From Flavobacterium sp. (GTDB lineage Bacteria > Bacteroidota > Bacteroidia > Flavobacteriales > Flavobacteriaceae): DNA of 64,000 bases. Below the pieces are notes generated by a model. That model made no database searches and was not told where the DNA came from. It was given only the letters and a program-made list of their open reading frames with translations. The translations under genes and the position numbers were made by a program. The stretch covers positions 372,001 to 436,000 of the forward strand of contig JADBYA010000002.1 of the NCBI GenBank assembly GCA_020403245.1. The letters run 5' to 3'. Positions 18,732-26,776 of this stretch are shown here, piece after piece (the stretch's first letter is position 1; every line of letters starts with the position of its first letter).

Positions 18732-19448
18732 ATGAAATTGTTTTTGGCATCATCTATTTTCAATATTTCCAAATCAGAAAAAAGTAATTCCTATTTATAC
18801 GCCTATTTCTTTCCTTTTTTTACGCTGCTAGCACTTTGGATTGATTCGGTGTATTTTAGTAAACATTATTTTGATGGAAGAAGTCTAACCAATTTTTTAG
18901 CCATTTTTTATTTCTGTTTATTCTATATTTCGGCGCAATCCTATTTAAAAAAACTCATGTTTGTAATGGTTTTTTTATCCTACATAGGAGAGCTTATTTT
19001 TTGCAAACTACTCGGAATGTATGCCTATAGAACATCGGATATTCCGCTTTATGTGCCTTTTGGTCATGCTATTGTGTATGCTTCTGGATTTGTATTAGTT
19101 GAAAGGCCTTATTTTGTTGCAAATGAAAATAAGCTTAAGCAACTATTTTTTATTTCATTTGCAACTCTTTTTTTAGGTGTTGGAATTTTTTTACATGATA
19201 TTTTTTCGGTTGTTTTTGGAACTTTGTTTTTTGTTTTACTGAAAAGAAAAAAATGGAATAACGTTTATTATTCTATTGCACTTTGTGTTATCTTTATAGA
19301 ATTGGTCGGGACTTATTTTAAATGTTGGACTTGGGTCCCTAAAACCTTCGGAGTTATTCCAGCAGTAAATCCACCTATGGGAGCTGTTTTTTTCTATGCA
19401 GGCGGCGATATGATTTTGGCCAAAATGGTGAGCTATTGGAAAGAGTAA
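18732..19448 (+). CDS. Multi-pass membrane protein of unknown function
   Basis: This 238-aa protein has about seven hydrophobic helices. Polar motifs lie between helices: GMYAYRTSDIPLYVPFGHAI and WVPKTFGVIPAVNPPMGAVF. These conserved-looking Pro/Gly/Tyr loops suggest an enzyme or carrier rather than a simple anchor. It begins 4 nt after the polyprenyl synthase gene, so a link to isoprenoid or carotenoid metabolism is conceivable, but I do not recognise the family. Confidence 0.7.
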   Translation: MKLFLASSIFNISKSEKSNSYLYAYFFPFFTLLALWIDSVYFSKHYFDGRSLTNFLAIFYFCLFYISAQSYLKKLMFVMVFLSYIGELIFCKLLGMYAYRTSDIPLYVPFGHAIVYASGFVLVERPYFVANENKLKQLFFISFATLFLGVGIFLHDIFSVVFGTLFFVLLKRKKWNNVYYSIALCVIFIELVGTYFKCWTWVPKTFGVIPAVNPPMGAVFFYAGGDMILAKMVSYWKE

Positions 19449-19472
19449 ATAAAAAGTAATAAAATCAGAATA

Positions 19473-19826
19473 ATGAATTTTCCAATTCCAATTTCTACAG
19501 ATGAGCTTTTGTCAAAGGCACAAAACGAAAACCTCTATTCTAAATTAATCGAACAAATCAACAAGGACTTTAATCTTGCCAACGAACCAATAGATTTTCC
19601 ACAAAGCACATCACCACACGAACTAAAAGTACAACTATATGAAAAAATATATCGTTTAATTCAATACAAGTTTGCCGAATATTTAAACCTCCTTTACATC
19701 ATTGATGTTCCCGAAGAAACTGTGAAACAATTGGATGGTTCCGATTTGGTCGAACTTTCAGAACAAGTAGCTTTTTTGATTTTGAAAAGGGAATGGATGA
19801 AGGTTTGGTTTAGGAATAGGTATTAA
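19473..19826 (+). CDS. Conserved hypothetical protein, 117 aa
   Basis: This is a small soluble, mostly helical protein (start MNFPIPISTDELLSKAQNEN) without signal peptide or recognised motif. It follows the membrane protein by 24 nt on the same strand. Its last 4 nt overlap the end of the convergent outer-membrane protein gene. Function unknown. Confidence 0.65.
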   Translation: MNFPIPISTDELLSKAQNENLYSKLIEQINKDFNLANEPIDFPQSTSPHELKVQLYEKIYRLIQYKFAEYLNLLYIIDVPEETVKQLDGSDLVELSEQVAFLILKREWMKVWFRNRY

Positions 19827-20368
19827 AAAAACACTCTAACAAAAGGCATAAAAGCATCACCATACAAATCAATATTTTTATCGAAAAGCAAGTTGTAACG
19901 AAAACCCAAAGTTACATTATTAGTTCTATAACCTGCGCCAACATACAACCCGGTGTACCAAAAATTATCATTAAATTCACCGCCAAAATCTTGATAGGTA
20001 TTACTAACATTTACTTCTTCAAGTTCAAGTGAAAGTTGGATTTGGGGAATCGGGTTGAATAACCCAATTAAGCTTCCGCCAAAAACATTTGACTTATAAA
20101 AGTTATCTTGATTAATATAACTGTATTGTAGCGCTGTGCCAAATGCAAATTTCTCGTTGAAATTATAAATGGCAATTGGCGCAACGGTAATGTTAGTAAA
20201 ATCATTGCCTATGGATAAACCAAAACCACCACCAAATTGGACATGTCTCCAAAAATCACTTTTAGGTTTTGGTGCTGAGTTTTGTTGAGAAAAAACAAAG
20301 GTTGGTATTCCAATTAAAAAAATAAATAACAACATCATTCTTACTGGTTTGAACGTAATCATTCTCAT
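19823..20368 (-). CDS. Outer-membrane beta-barrel-like protein
   Basis: This 181-aa protein has an N-terminal signal peptide (RMMLLFIFLIGIPTFVFSQQ) and about eight amphipathic beta strands (WRHVQFGGGFGLSIGNDFTN; WYTGLYVGAGYRTNNVTLGF). It ends with an aromatic residue (RVFF), as many outer-membrane barrels do. It is divergent from sucA. No enzyme motif is present. Start could be M1 or one of the later Met residues (3, 11, 12). Confidence 0.7.
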   Translation of the reverse strand: MRMITFKPVRMMLLFIFLIGIPTFVFSQQNSAPKPKSDFWRHVQFGGGFGLSIGNDFTNITVAPIAIYNFNEKFAFGTALQYSYINQDNFYKSNVFGGSLIGLFNPIPQIQLSLELEEVNVSNTYQDFGGEFNDNFWYTGLYVGAGYRTNNVTLGFRYNLLFDKNIDLYGDAFMPFVRVFF

Positions 20369-20412
20369 AGAAATAGATATATTTAATTAGTGTTATAAAT
20401 GTATTAAAAACA

Positions 20413-20443
20413 TTGATAGATTATAACAAATATCATACTTTTG
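20413..20443 (+). promoter_or_regulatory. Promoter of sucA
   Basis: TTG (20413-20415) and TACTTTTG (20436-20443) are spaced by 20 nt, matching the flavobacterial consensus. The sucA ATG is 40 nt further on. Confidence 0.65.
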
Positions 20444-20483
20444 CACTTAATTTTCTAACTCAAAGATTATTTCTCATACAGAC

Positions 20484-23279
20484 ATGGATAGGTTTTCCTT
20501 TTTAAACGCAGCACACACCGAATTTTTCGCACAACTATACGACCAATACTTAGTTAATCCAGACAGCGTTGAACCGAGTTGGAGAGCTTTTTTTCAGGGG
20601 TTTGACTTTGGGTTGACTACCTATGGAGAAGAAAATGCTACAGAGAATGCTACCGAAACGTCGGTAAAACAATTAGCCAATTATGCCGCTAATGTTCCTC
20701 AAAACACACAGGTTTCGGATAAATTGCAAAAAGAATTTAATGTATTAAAATTGATAGACGGTTACAGAACTCGTGGTCATCTTTTTACCCAAACCAATCC
20801 TGTTCGTGACCGAAGAACCTATTCGCCAACATTAGATATAGAAAACTTTGACCTTTCAACAGCCGATTTAAATACGGTTTTTGATGCAGCCAAAATCTTA
20901 GGACACCAACCTTCTACACTTCAGGAAATCCTTAGTCATTTGAAAAACGTCTATTGCCAACACATTGGTATCGAGTACATGTACATGAGAAACCCTGTGG
21001 TTATTCAATGGATTCAAGATAGAATAAATCTTAACGACAATCTACCGAATTTTGATGTCGACCAAAAGAAACACATCTTGGGGAAATTGAACGAAGCCGT
21101 TTCATTCGAAAACTTTTTACATACTAAATATGTGGGACAAAAAAGGTTCTCACTCGAAGGTGGCGAAAGTATTATTCCGGCACTAGATGCATTGATTGAA
21201 AACGCTGCCGAAAAAGGAGTAGAGCATTTCGTAATGGGAATGGCGCACCGAGGAAGATTGAATATCCTTGCTAACATTTTTGGAAAAGCAACACAAGATA
21301 TTTTCTCCGAATTTGACGGTAAAGATTATGACAAAGAATATTTTGATGGTGATGTCAAATACCATTTGGGTTTAACTGCCGAAAGAAAAACAAAATCAGG
21401 AAAAAAAATTAACCTGAACTTAGCACCAAATCCATCGCATCTTGAAACTGTTGGTGCTGTGATTGAAGGAATAACCAGAGCAAAACAAGATAAATATTTT
21501 CCAAACGATTTCTCAAAAGTATTGCCCATTGCCGTTCACGGAGATGCCGCAGTAGCCGGACAAGGCATTGTATACGAAATCGTGCAAATGGCGCAACTCG
21601 ACGGATACAAAACCGGCGGAACCATCCATATTGTGATTAATAACCAAGTTGGTTTTACCACAAATTATCTTGATGCACGTTCTTCAACATATTGTACCGA
21701 TGTTGCCAAAGTTACTTTGTCGCCTGTACTTCACGTAAATTCGGATGATGCCGAAGCCGTAGTACATGCTATGTTGTTTGCATTAGATTTTCGCATGCAA
21801 TTTGGAAGAGATGTATTCATCGATTTATTGGGCTATAGAAAGTATGGTCACAACGAAGGTGATGAGCCGCGTTTTACACAACCGGTTTTGTATAAACTGA
21901 TAGCGCGTCAAAAAAATCCAAGAGACATTTATGCCGATAAATTAATTACTGCGGGTATTGTAGATGCAAGTTATTTGGCAAAAATTGAAAACGATTATAA
22001 AGATAATTTAGATGAAAATCTGCAAGCTTCACGCAAAAAAGATTTGACAATAATCAAACCATTTATGCAAGACGAATGGCAAGGATTTGTTCAAGTTTCT
22101 GATGATGAAATGCTTAAAAAGGTGGATACAACTTTCGACCAAAAGAAATTGGACCAAATTATTGTTTCAATCTCGACATTGCCTTCGGATAAGAAATTCA
22201 TCAGCAAAATAACCAAGATTGTTACCGATAGAAAAACCATGTATGACAACGATGTCATCGATTGGGGAACAGCCGAATCATTGGCTTACGGTTCATTATT
22301 GATCGAAGGTTATGATGTTCGTGTTTCTGGTCAGGATGTTGAAAGAGGTACATTTTCTCACCGTCATGCCGTAGTTAAAGTCGAAGACAGCGAAGAAGAA
22401 GTAGTACTTCTCGATTCAATAAAAGACAAAAAAGGGAAGTTCAATATTTTCAATTCTTTCCTTTCAGAATATGGAGTTCTTGGATTTGATTATGGGTATG
22501 CCTTGGCCAATCCAAACGCCTTAACGATTTGGGAAGCTCAGTTTGGAGATTTCTCTAATGGAGCCCAAATTATGATTGACCAATATATTTCGTGTGGCGA
22601 AGACAAATGGAATAATCAAAACGGAATTGTATTGTTGTTACCTCATGGTTATGAAGGACAAGGTGCTGAACACTCTTCGGCAAGAATGGAACGTTATTTA
22701 CAGCTTTGTGCACGTCATAATATGTATGTAACCAATTGTACTACGCCAGCCAATTTCTATCACTTGTTGCGTCGTCAAATGAAAACCAAATTCCGCAAGC
22801 CGTTAGTAGTATTTACACCAAAGAGTTTGTTGCGTCATCCGCTCTGCGTTTCTACACGAGAGGAATTGTATAAGGGAAGTTTCCAAGAAGTATTTGATGA
22901 TACATCAGTTGACAAGAAAAATATAAAAACAGTAGTTTTCTGTACTGGGAAATTCTATTACGATATTCTTGCCGAAAGAGAAAATTTAGGAAGAAATGAT
23001 GTAGCTTTGGTTCGTATTGAGCAATTATTTCCATTGCCTGTGGAACAATTGAAAGCTATTATTGCTAGTTATCCCAATGCCGATGATTTTGTTTGGGCAC
23101 AAGAAGAACCAAAAAACATGGGCGCATACAGTTTTATGTTGATGAATTTCGATTTAGTGAAATGGAGATTAGCATCTTTAAAAGCGTATGCAGCACCAGC
23201 AGCCGGAAGTCATACCAGAGATAGAAGACGACATGCCGATGCTATTAGAATGGTGTTTGATAAAAATTTATTTAGATAA
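20484..23279 (+). CDS. sucA: 2-oxoglutarate dehydrogenase E1 component
   Basis: This 931-aa thiamine-diphosphate enzyme decarboxylates 2-oxoglutarate and transfers succinyl to the E2 lipoyl arm in the TCA cycle. It has the short N-terminal E2-binding helix (FLNAAHTEFFAQLYDQYL), HFVMGMAHRGRLNILANIFG, the ThDP/Mg segment VHGDAAVAGQG and onward to NNQVGF, and the C-terminal transketolase-like region (GTFSHRHAV; LPHGYEGQGAEHSSARMER). Length is as expected. sucB, its usual partner, is separated from it by a toxin-antitoxin pair. Confidence 0.96.
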   Translation: MDRFSFLNAAHTEFFAQLYDQYLVNPDSVEPSWRAFFQGFDFGLTTYGEENATENATETSVKQLANYAANVPQNTQVSDKLQKEFNVLKLIDGYRTRGHLFTQTNPVRDRRTYSPTLDIENFDLSTADLNTVFDAAKILGHQPSTLQEILSHLKNVYCQHIGIEYMYMRNPVVIQWIQDRINLNDNLPNFDVDQKKHILGKLNEAVSFENFLHTKYVGQKRFSLEGGESIIPALDALIENAAEKGVEHFVMGMAHRGRLNILANIFGKATQDIFSEFDGKDYDKEYFDGDVKYHLGLTAERKTKSGKKINLNLAPNPSHLETVGAVIEGITRAKQDKYFPNDFSKVLPIAVHGDAAVAGQGIVYEIVQMAQLDGYKTGGTIHIVINNQVGFTTNYLDARSSTYCTDVAKVTLSPVLHVNSDDAEAVVHAMLFALDFRMQFGRDVFIDLLGYRKYGHNEGDEPRFTQPVLYKLIARQKNPRDIYADKLITAGIVDASYLAKIENDYKDNLDENLQASRKKDLTIIKPFMQDEWQGFVQVSDDEMLKKVDTTFDQKKLDQIIVSISTLPSDKKFISKITKIVTDRKTMYDNDVIDWGTAESLAYGSLLIEGYDVRVSGQDVERGTFSHRHAVVKVEDSEEEVVLLDSIKDKKGKFNIFNSFLSEYGVLGFDYGYALANPNALTIWEAQFGDFSNGAQIMIDQYISCGEDKWNNQNGIVLLLPHGYEGQGAEHSSARMERYLQLCARHNMYVTNCTTPANFYHLLRRQMKTKFRKPLVVFTPKSLLRHPLCVSTREELYKGSFQEVFDDTSVDKKNIKTVVFCTGKFYYDILAERENLGRNDVALVRIEQLFPLPVEQLKAIIASYPNADDFVWAQEEPKNMGAYSFMLMNFDLVKWRLASLKAYAAPAAGSHTRDRRRHADAIRMVFDKNLFR

Positions 23280-23282
23280 TAA

Positions 23283-23310
23283 GAAAATAGAGCAAAGAAA
23301 ATAGAGCAAA
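23283..23310 (+). repeat. Two tandem copies of a 14-bp unit after sucA
   Basis: GAAAATAGAGCAAA occurs twice in direct succession in the spacer between sucA and the toxin-antitoxin pair, and may mark the insertion junction. Confidence 0.6.
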
Positions 23311-23336
23311 GATTTATAAATATACTAAATGTAATA

Positions 23337-23639
23337 ATGCTAACCAAACAAGACATATTCAAAACCATACAAGATAACAAAGAAACTATCAAAAGTTTTG
23401 GTGTTACCCAAATTGGTTTGTTTGGTTCTTATGTTCGAGGCGAGCAAACAGAGAACAGCGATATAGATTTTTTGGTTGATTATAAAAAAGGAGAAATGGA
23501 CTTTTTTAAATTTATCGACTTTTGTGAAATCATTGAAAATTTATTTAACGATTTAAAAGTTGATATTGTTACAAAAAATGGATTATCAGAATTTATTGGG
23601 CCATATATCTTAAAAGAAGTTGAGTATGTCAAAATCTGA
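23337..23639 (+). CDS. mntA: MntA-type minimal nucleotidyltransferase antitoxin
   Basis: This 100-aa protein shows the nucleotidyltransferase signature GSx10DxD in GLFGSYVRGEQTENSDIDFL. In characterised HepT-MntA systems this enzyme AMPylates the HEPN toxin on Tyr and silences it. The stop codon overlaps the next gene by 14 nt, which is typical for the pair and suggests translational coupling. Confidence 0.85.
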   Translation: MLTKQDIFKTIQDNKETIKSFGVTQIGLFGSYVRGEQTENSDIDFLVDYKKGEMDFFKFIDFCEIIENLFNDLKVDIVTKNGLSEFIGPYILKEVEYVKI

Positions 23640-23970
23640 TGTAGAGTTTTTAAATCACATAAAAAAAGAGTGTGATTATTTATTAAAATTTTCTAAGAAT
23701 TTATCTGAGGAAGATTTTTATAAAGACGAAACACTTCAAAGAGCATTTACCAGATGTCTTGAAATTATAGGTGAAGCTTCAAAAAGAGTAGATTTAGAAT
23801 TTAGAAGTAAATATCCATTAATACCTTGGAAAGAAATGGCTGGAATGAGAGACAAAATAATTCACTATTATGAAGGTGTTGATTATTCAATAGTTTGGAT
23901 TACAATAGTAAATAAAATCCCAGAACTTCATTTTCAAATAGCGAAAATAATAAACGAACACGATACTTAA
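23626..23970 (+). CDS. hepT: HepT-like HEPN (DUF86) RNase toxin
   Basis: This 114-aa helical protein has the HEPN motif Rx4HxY in MRDKIIHYYEG. HepT cleaves RNA as a dimer; the Tyr of the motif is the AMPylation target of MntA. The ATG at 23626 (MSKSDVEF) is preferred over a TTG at 23620. With MntA it forms a toxin-antitoxin module sitting between sucA and sucB. Confidence 0.85.
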   Translation: MSKSDVEFLNHIKKECDYLLKFSKNLSEEDFYKDETLQRAFTRCLEIIGEASKRVDLEFRSKYPLIPWKEMAGMRDKIIHYYEGVDYSIVWITIVNKIPELHFQIAKIINEHDT

Positions 23971-24019
23971 TAATTATAGAATTTTCAGATTAAATTAGTA
24001 AATTTTAAACCTGACAAGA

Positions 24020-24037
24020 GCGTTAGCATGCTAGCGC
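24020..24037. repeat. 18-bp near-palindrome upstream of sucB
   Basis: GCGTTAGCATGCTAGCGC is palindromic except for one base pair. It lies 24 nt before the sucB ATG. It could be an operator or a leftover of an inserted element. Confidence 0.4.
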
Positions 24038-24060
24038 AGTATACTTTAAACTAAAAGAAC

Positions 24061-25287
24061 ATGATTTTAGAAATGAAAGTCCCATCACCGGGAGAATCGA
24101 TTAAAGAAGTTGAAATTGCAACTTGGTTAGTAAAAGACGGCGATTATGTAGAAAAAGACCAAGCGATTGCTGAGGTTGATTCTGATAAAGCTACGTTGGA
24201 ATTACCAGCTGAAGCAAGCGGAATTATTACACTAAAAGCGGAAGAAGGCGATGCAGTTGCCGTTGGTGCCGTAGTTTGTCTTATAGATACTAGCCTCCCC
24301 AACCCCTCCAAAGGAGGGGCTTCTACACCAGAAGTAATAGAAAAACCAATAGTAGAAGACAAAAAAGCAGAAGTGGTTGCGACACCAGCTGCTCAGACTC
24401 TCCCTTCGGGGGTTGTGGGGCATCCTTCACCTGCAGCTAGAAAAATATTAGATGAAAAAAACATCCAACCCTCAGAAATTGTTGGCACTGGGAAAGACGG
24501 CAGAATTACCAAAGAAGATGCTGTAAAAGGCGTTCCTTCGATGGGAACACCAACCGCTGGAAATCGTAGTTCACAGAGAACAAAATTATCCATGTTGCGT
24601 CGTAAAGTGGCTGAAAGATTAGTCGCTGCCAAAAACGAAACAGCCATGTTAACTACTTTCAATGAAGTAGATATGACTGCTATTTATGGGTTGCGGGAAC
24701 AATACAAAGAAGAGTTTAAAACTAAACACGGATTAGGATTAGGATTCATGTCATTCTTTACCAAAGCGGTTACTCGCGCCTTACAACTTTTCCCTGATGT
24801 TAACTCCATGATTGACGGACAAGAAAAAATATCGTATGATTTTTGTGATATTTCAGTGGCGGTTTCAGGGCCAAAAGGATTGATGGTTCCTGTAGTTCGT
24901 GCTGCCGAAAAATTAACGTTTAAAGGTGTTGAAGCCGAAATCAAAAGACTAGCCATTCGCGCTCGTGACGGACAAATCACGGTTGATGAAATGACTGGAG
25001 GAACCTTCACCATTTCTAACGGAGGTGTTTTTGGAAGTATGTTGAGCACACCAATTATCAATCCACCACAATCAGGTATTTTAGGAATGCACAATGTAGT
25101 AGAAAGAGCGATTGTTAAAAATGGACAAATCGTAATTGCACCCGTTATGTTTGTAGCACTTTCTTATGATCACAGAATTATTGATGGTCGTGAGTCGGTT
25201 GGATTCTTGGTTGCAGTAAAGGAAGCATTGGAAAATCCAGTTGAAATTTTGATGGATGGTAATGTTAAGAAAGCTTTGGAACTATAA
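24061..25287 (+). CDS. sucB: Dihydrolipoyllysine succinyltransferase (2-oxoglutarate dehydrogenase E2)
   Basis: This 408-aa protein has a lipoyl domain at residues 1-78 with the lipoylated Lys43 in EVDSDKATLEL. The peripheral E3-binding domain is around 123-155 (PAARKILDEKNIQPSEIVGT). The catalytic domain is at 180-408, with the active-site His and Asp in SYDHRIIDGRES. It carries succinyl from E1 to CoA. The linker between lipoyl and E3-binding domains contains residues encoded by two G/C-rich hairpin repeats (about 24290-24324 and 24397-24424). Such linkers tolerate insertions, so function is probably intact. Confidence 0.95.
   Translation: MILEMKVPSPGESIKEVEIATWLVKDGDYVEKDQAIAEVDSDKATLELPAEASGIITLKAEEGDAVAVGAVVCLIDTSLPNPSKGGASTPEVIEKPIVEDKKAEVVATPAAQTLPSGVVGHPSPAARKILDEKNIQPSEIVGTGKDGRITKEDAVKGVPSMGTPTAGNRSSQRTKLSMLRRKVAERLVAAKNETAMLTTFNEVDMTAIYGLREQYKEEFKTKHGLGLGFMSFFTKAVTRALQLFPDVNSMIDGQEKISYDFCDISVAVSGPKGLMVPVVRAAEKLTFKGVEAEIKRLAIRARDGQITVDEMTGGTFTISNGGVFGSMLSTPIINPPQSGILGMHNVVERAIVKNGQIVIAPVMFVALSYDHRIIDGRESVGFLVAVKEALENPVEILMDGNVKKALEL
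24290..24324 (+). repeat. Hairpin repeat inserted in frame in sucB (first)
   Basis: The stem CCCCTCC-AAA-GGAGGGG (24303-24319) sits in a C-rich context (TAGCCTCCCCAA). This is the form I know as an interspersed intergenic repeat in flavobacteria. Here it encodes linker residues around SLPNPSKGGAST. Confidence 0.6.
24397..24424 (+). repeat. Second G-rich repeat in the sucB linker
   Basis: CTCTCCCTTCGGGGGTTGTG followed by GGGC contains a TTCG-capped hairpin and encodes linker residues around TLPSGVVGHP. It lies about 70 nt after the first repeat and resembles the same class of interspersed flavobacterial elements. Confidence 0.45.
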
Positions 25288-25331
25288 CCCTTCGACTGTC
25301 TGTCTGCAGACAGGAAGACGCTCAGGGTGAC
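25288..25331 (+). repeat. Nested interspersed repeat after sucB
   Basis: CCCTTCGACTG and CGCTCAGGGTGACA are the two ends of a common flavobacterial intergenic repeat. Between them lies TGTCTGTCTGCAGACAGGAA, itself a palindrome (CTGTCTGCAGACAG). It looks like one small repeat inserted into another. Confidence 0.45.
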
Positions 25332-25343
25332 AATGTAAAATAA

Positions 25344-25376
25344 AAATCTCGTTTCGTTTTTGAAGCGGGATTTTTC
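25344..25376 (+). terminator. Rho-independent terminator of sucB
   Basis: AAATCTCGTTTC and GAAGCGGGATTT form a 12-bp stem with G-U pairs, followed by a T run. It lies 57 nt after the sucB stop. Confidence 0.7.
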
Positions 25377-25390
25377 GTTTATTTGTGTGT

Positions 25391-25500
25391 TCTGCGTGAG
25401 GGATAGAAGCGAAAATCCTTTTATGAGGAACGAATAAAAGATTGCAGCGGATAGCCCGGCGCCAGGAGGAACGACGAAGCGACACGCCAAAAAATATAAA
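25391..25500 (+). repeat. Probable structured interspersed repeat upstream of the MFS gene
   Basis: The segment containing GTGAGGGATAGAAGC, AATCCTTTTATGAGG, ATAAAAGATTGCAGC and GGATAGCCC matches, from memory, a highly recurrent flavobacterial intergenic element. An internal stem AATC(C)TTTTAT / ATAAAAGATT is visible. It is non-coding in all likelihood; a short in-frame extension of the MFS ORF through it is an artefact. Confidence 0.45.
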
Positions 25501-25510
25501 AATAGCATTG

Positions 25511-26743
25511 ATGCAAAAAACCAAAAAACAAGCAGCGATTGGATTTATTTTCATCACGATGCTTATTGATATTACCGGCTGGGGAATAATCATTCCGGTA
25601 ATTCCAAAACTGATTGCTGAACTTATTAATGGTGATATTAGCGAAGCTGCAAAGTATGGAGGTTGGTTGACTTTTGCGTATGCCATAACTCAGTTTCTTT
25701 TCGCACCGCTAATAGGAAATTTGAGCGATAAATTTGGCCGACGACCTATTATCTTAATTTCACTTTTTGCTTTTGCATTGGATTATCTTTTATTGGCTTT
25801 TTCACCAACGATTGTTTGGCTTTTTGTAGGCAGAATTATTGCAGGACTAACAGGCGCTAGTATCACTACTGCTTCGGCTTACATTGCTGATGTTAGCACG
25901 CCCGAAAATAGAGCCAAAAACTTTGGGATGATTGGTGCTGCTTTTGGCTTGGGCTTTATTATTGGACCTGTTATTGGTGGATTACTAGGGCAATTTGGTT
26001 CTAGAGTTCCTTTTTATGCTGCGGCTATTTTGTGTATGTTGAATTTCGTATATGGCTATTTTATTTTGCCCGAATCGTTATCCAAAGAAAACCGACGAGC
26101 TTTTGAATGGAAACGCGCCAATCCAATTACGGCTTTTACACGTTTGAAAAGATACCCGTCATTGATAGGTTTGATTATCGCTATTTTCCTGTTGTATGTT
26201 GGTTCGCATGCCGTTCATAGTAATTGGAGTTTCTATACGATGTATCGTTTCAAATGGGATGAAAAAATGGTTGGCATTTCGCTGGGCGTTGTTGGACTTT
26301 TAGTTGGTATTGTGCAAGGCGGATTAATTCGTTGGACAAGTCCAAGACTGGGAAATGAAAAGAGTATTTATATTGGGTTATCGTTGTATACAGTAGGCAT
26401 GTTACTCTTTGCTTTTGCTACGGAGAGTTGGATGATGTTTGTATTCTTAATACCCTATTGCTTAGGTGGAATTGCCGGTCCTGCATTACAAGCCACTGTT
26501 TCTGCAAAAGTTCCAGCCAATGAACAAGGCGAGATTCAAGGAACATTAGCCAGTTTAATGAGTGCTTCGGCTATTATTGGGCCACCAATGATGACCAATA
26601 CGTTTTACTTTTTTACTCATAAAGAAGCGCCGTTTCAGCTGCCAGGTGCGCCCTTTATTTTAGGAAGTTTTTTGATGTTGTTGAGTACGGTGATTGCTTA
26701 TTATTCATTTCTAAATAATAAAAAATCCCAATTTCAAATTTGA
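25511..26743 (+). CDS. MFS transporter, TCR/Tet-like drug exporter family
   Basis: This 410-aa protein has twelve predicted membrane helices. The family motif A between helices 2 and 3 is [15 protein letters not shown], and the helix 5 motif is [13 protein letters not shown]. Such antiporters export drugs or metabolites using protons; the substrate is not predictable. The ATG at 25511 is chosen over an upstream TTG (25442) that lies inside a repeat. The last residues ([11 protein letters not shown]) differ from a second, orphan copy of the 3' end at about 28742-28893, so the C-terminus was altered by a rearrangement. Confidence 0.9.
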   Translation: MQKTKKQAAIGFIFITMLIDITGWGIIIPVIPKLIAELINGDISEAAKYGGWLTFAYAITQFLFAPLIGNLSDKFGRRPIILISLFAFALDYLLLAFSPTIVWLFVGRIIAGLTGASITTASAYIADVSTPENRAKNFGMIGAAFGLGFIIGPVIGGLLGQFGSRVPFYAAAILCMLNFVYGYFILPESLSKENRRAFEWKRANPITAFTRLKRYPSLIGLIIAIFLLYVGSHAVHSNWSFYTMYRFKWDEKMVGISLGVVGLLVGIVQGGLIRWTSPRLGNEKSIYIGLSLYTVGMLLFAFATESWMMFVFLIPYCLGGIAGPALQATVSAKVPANEQGEIQGTLASLMSASAIIGPPMMTNTFYFFTHKEAPFQLPGAPFILGSFLMLLSTVIAYYSFLNNKKSQFQI

Positions 26744-26756
26744 AATTTAGGATTTA
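26723..26756. terminator. Palindromic terminator at the MFS 3' end
   Basis: AATTTCAAATTTGAAATT is a perfect palindrome, flanked by AAATCC and GGATTT that extend the stem. It overlaps the MFS stop and lies between convergent genes. Confidence 0.5.
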
Positions 26757-26776
26757 TAAAGCTGTTAAATAAAACT

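Noticed and set aside
24684..25094. 136-aa - strand ORF opposite sucB
   Set aside because: Antisense shadow of the catalytic domain of sucB; no start context or family.
25170..25686. Two - strand ORFs across the sucB-MFS spacer
   Set aside because: They run through repeats and antisense to the MFS gene and have low-complexity translations.
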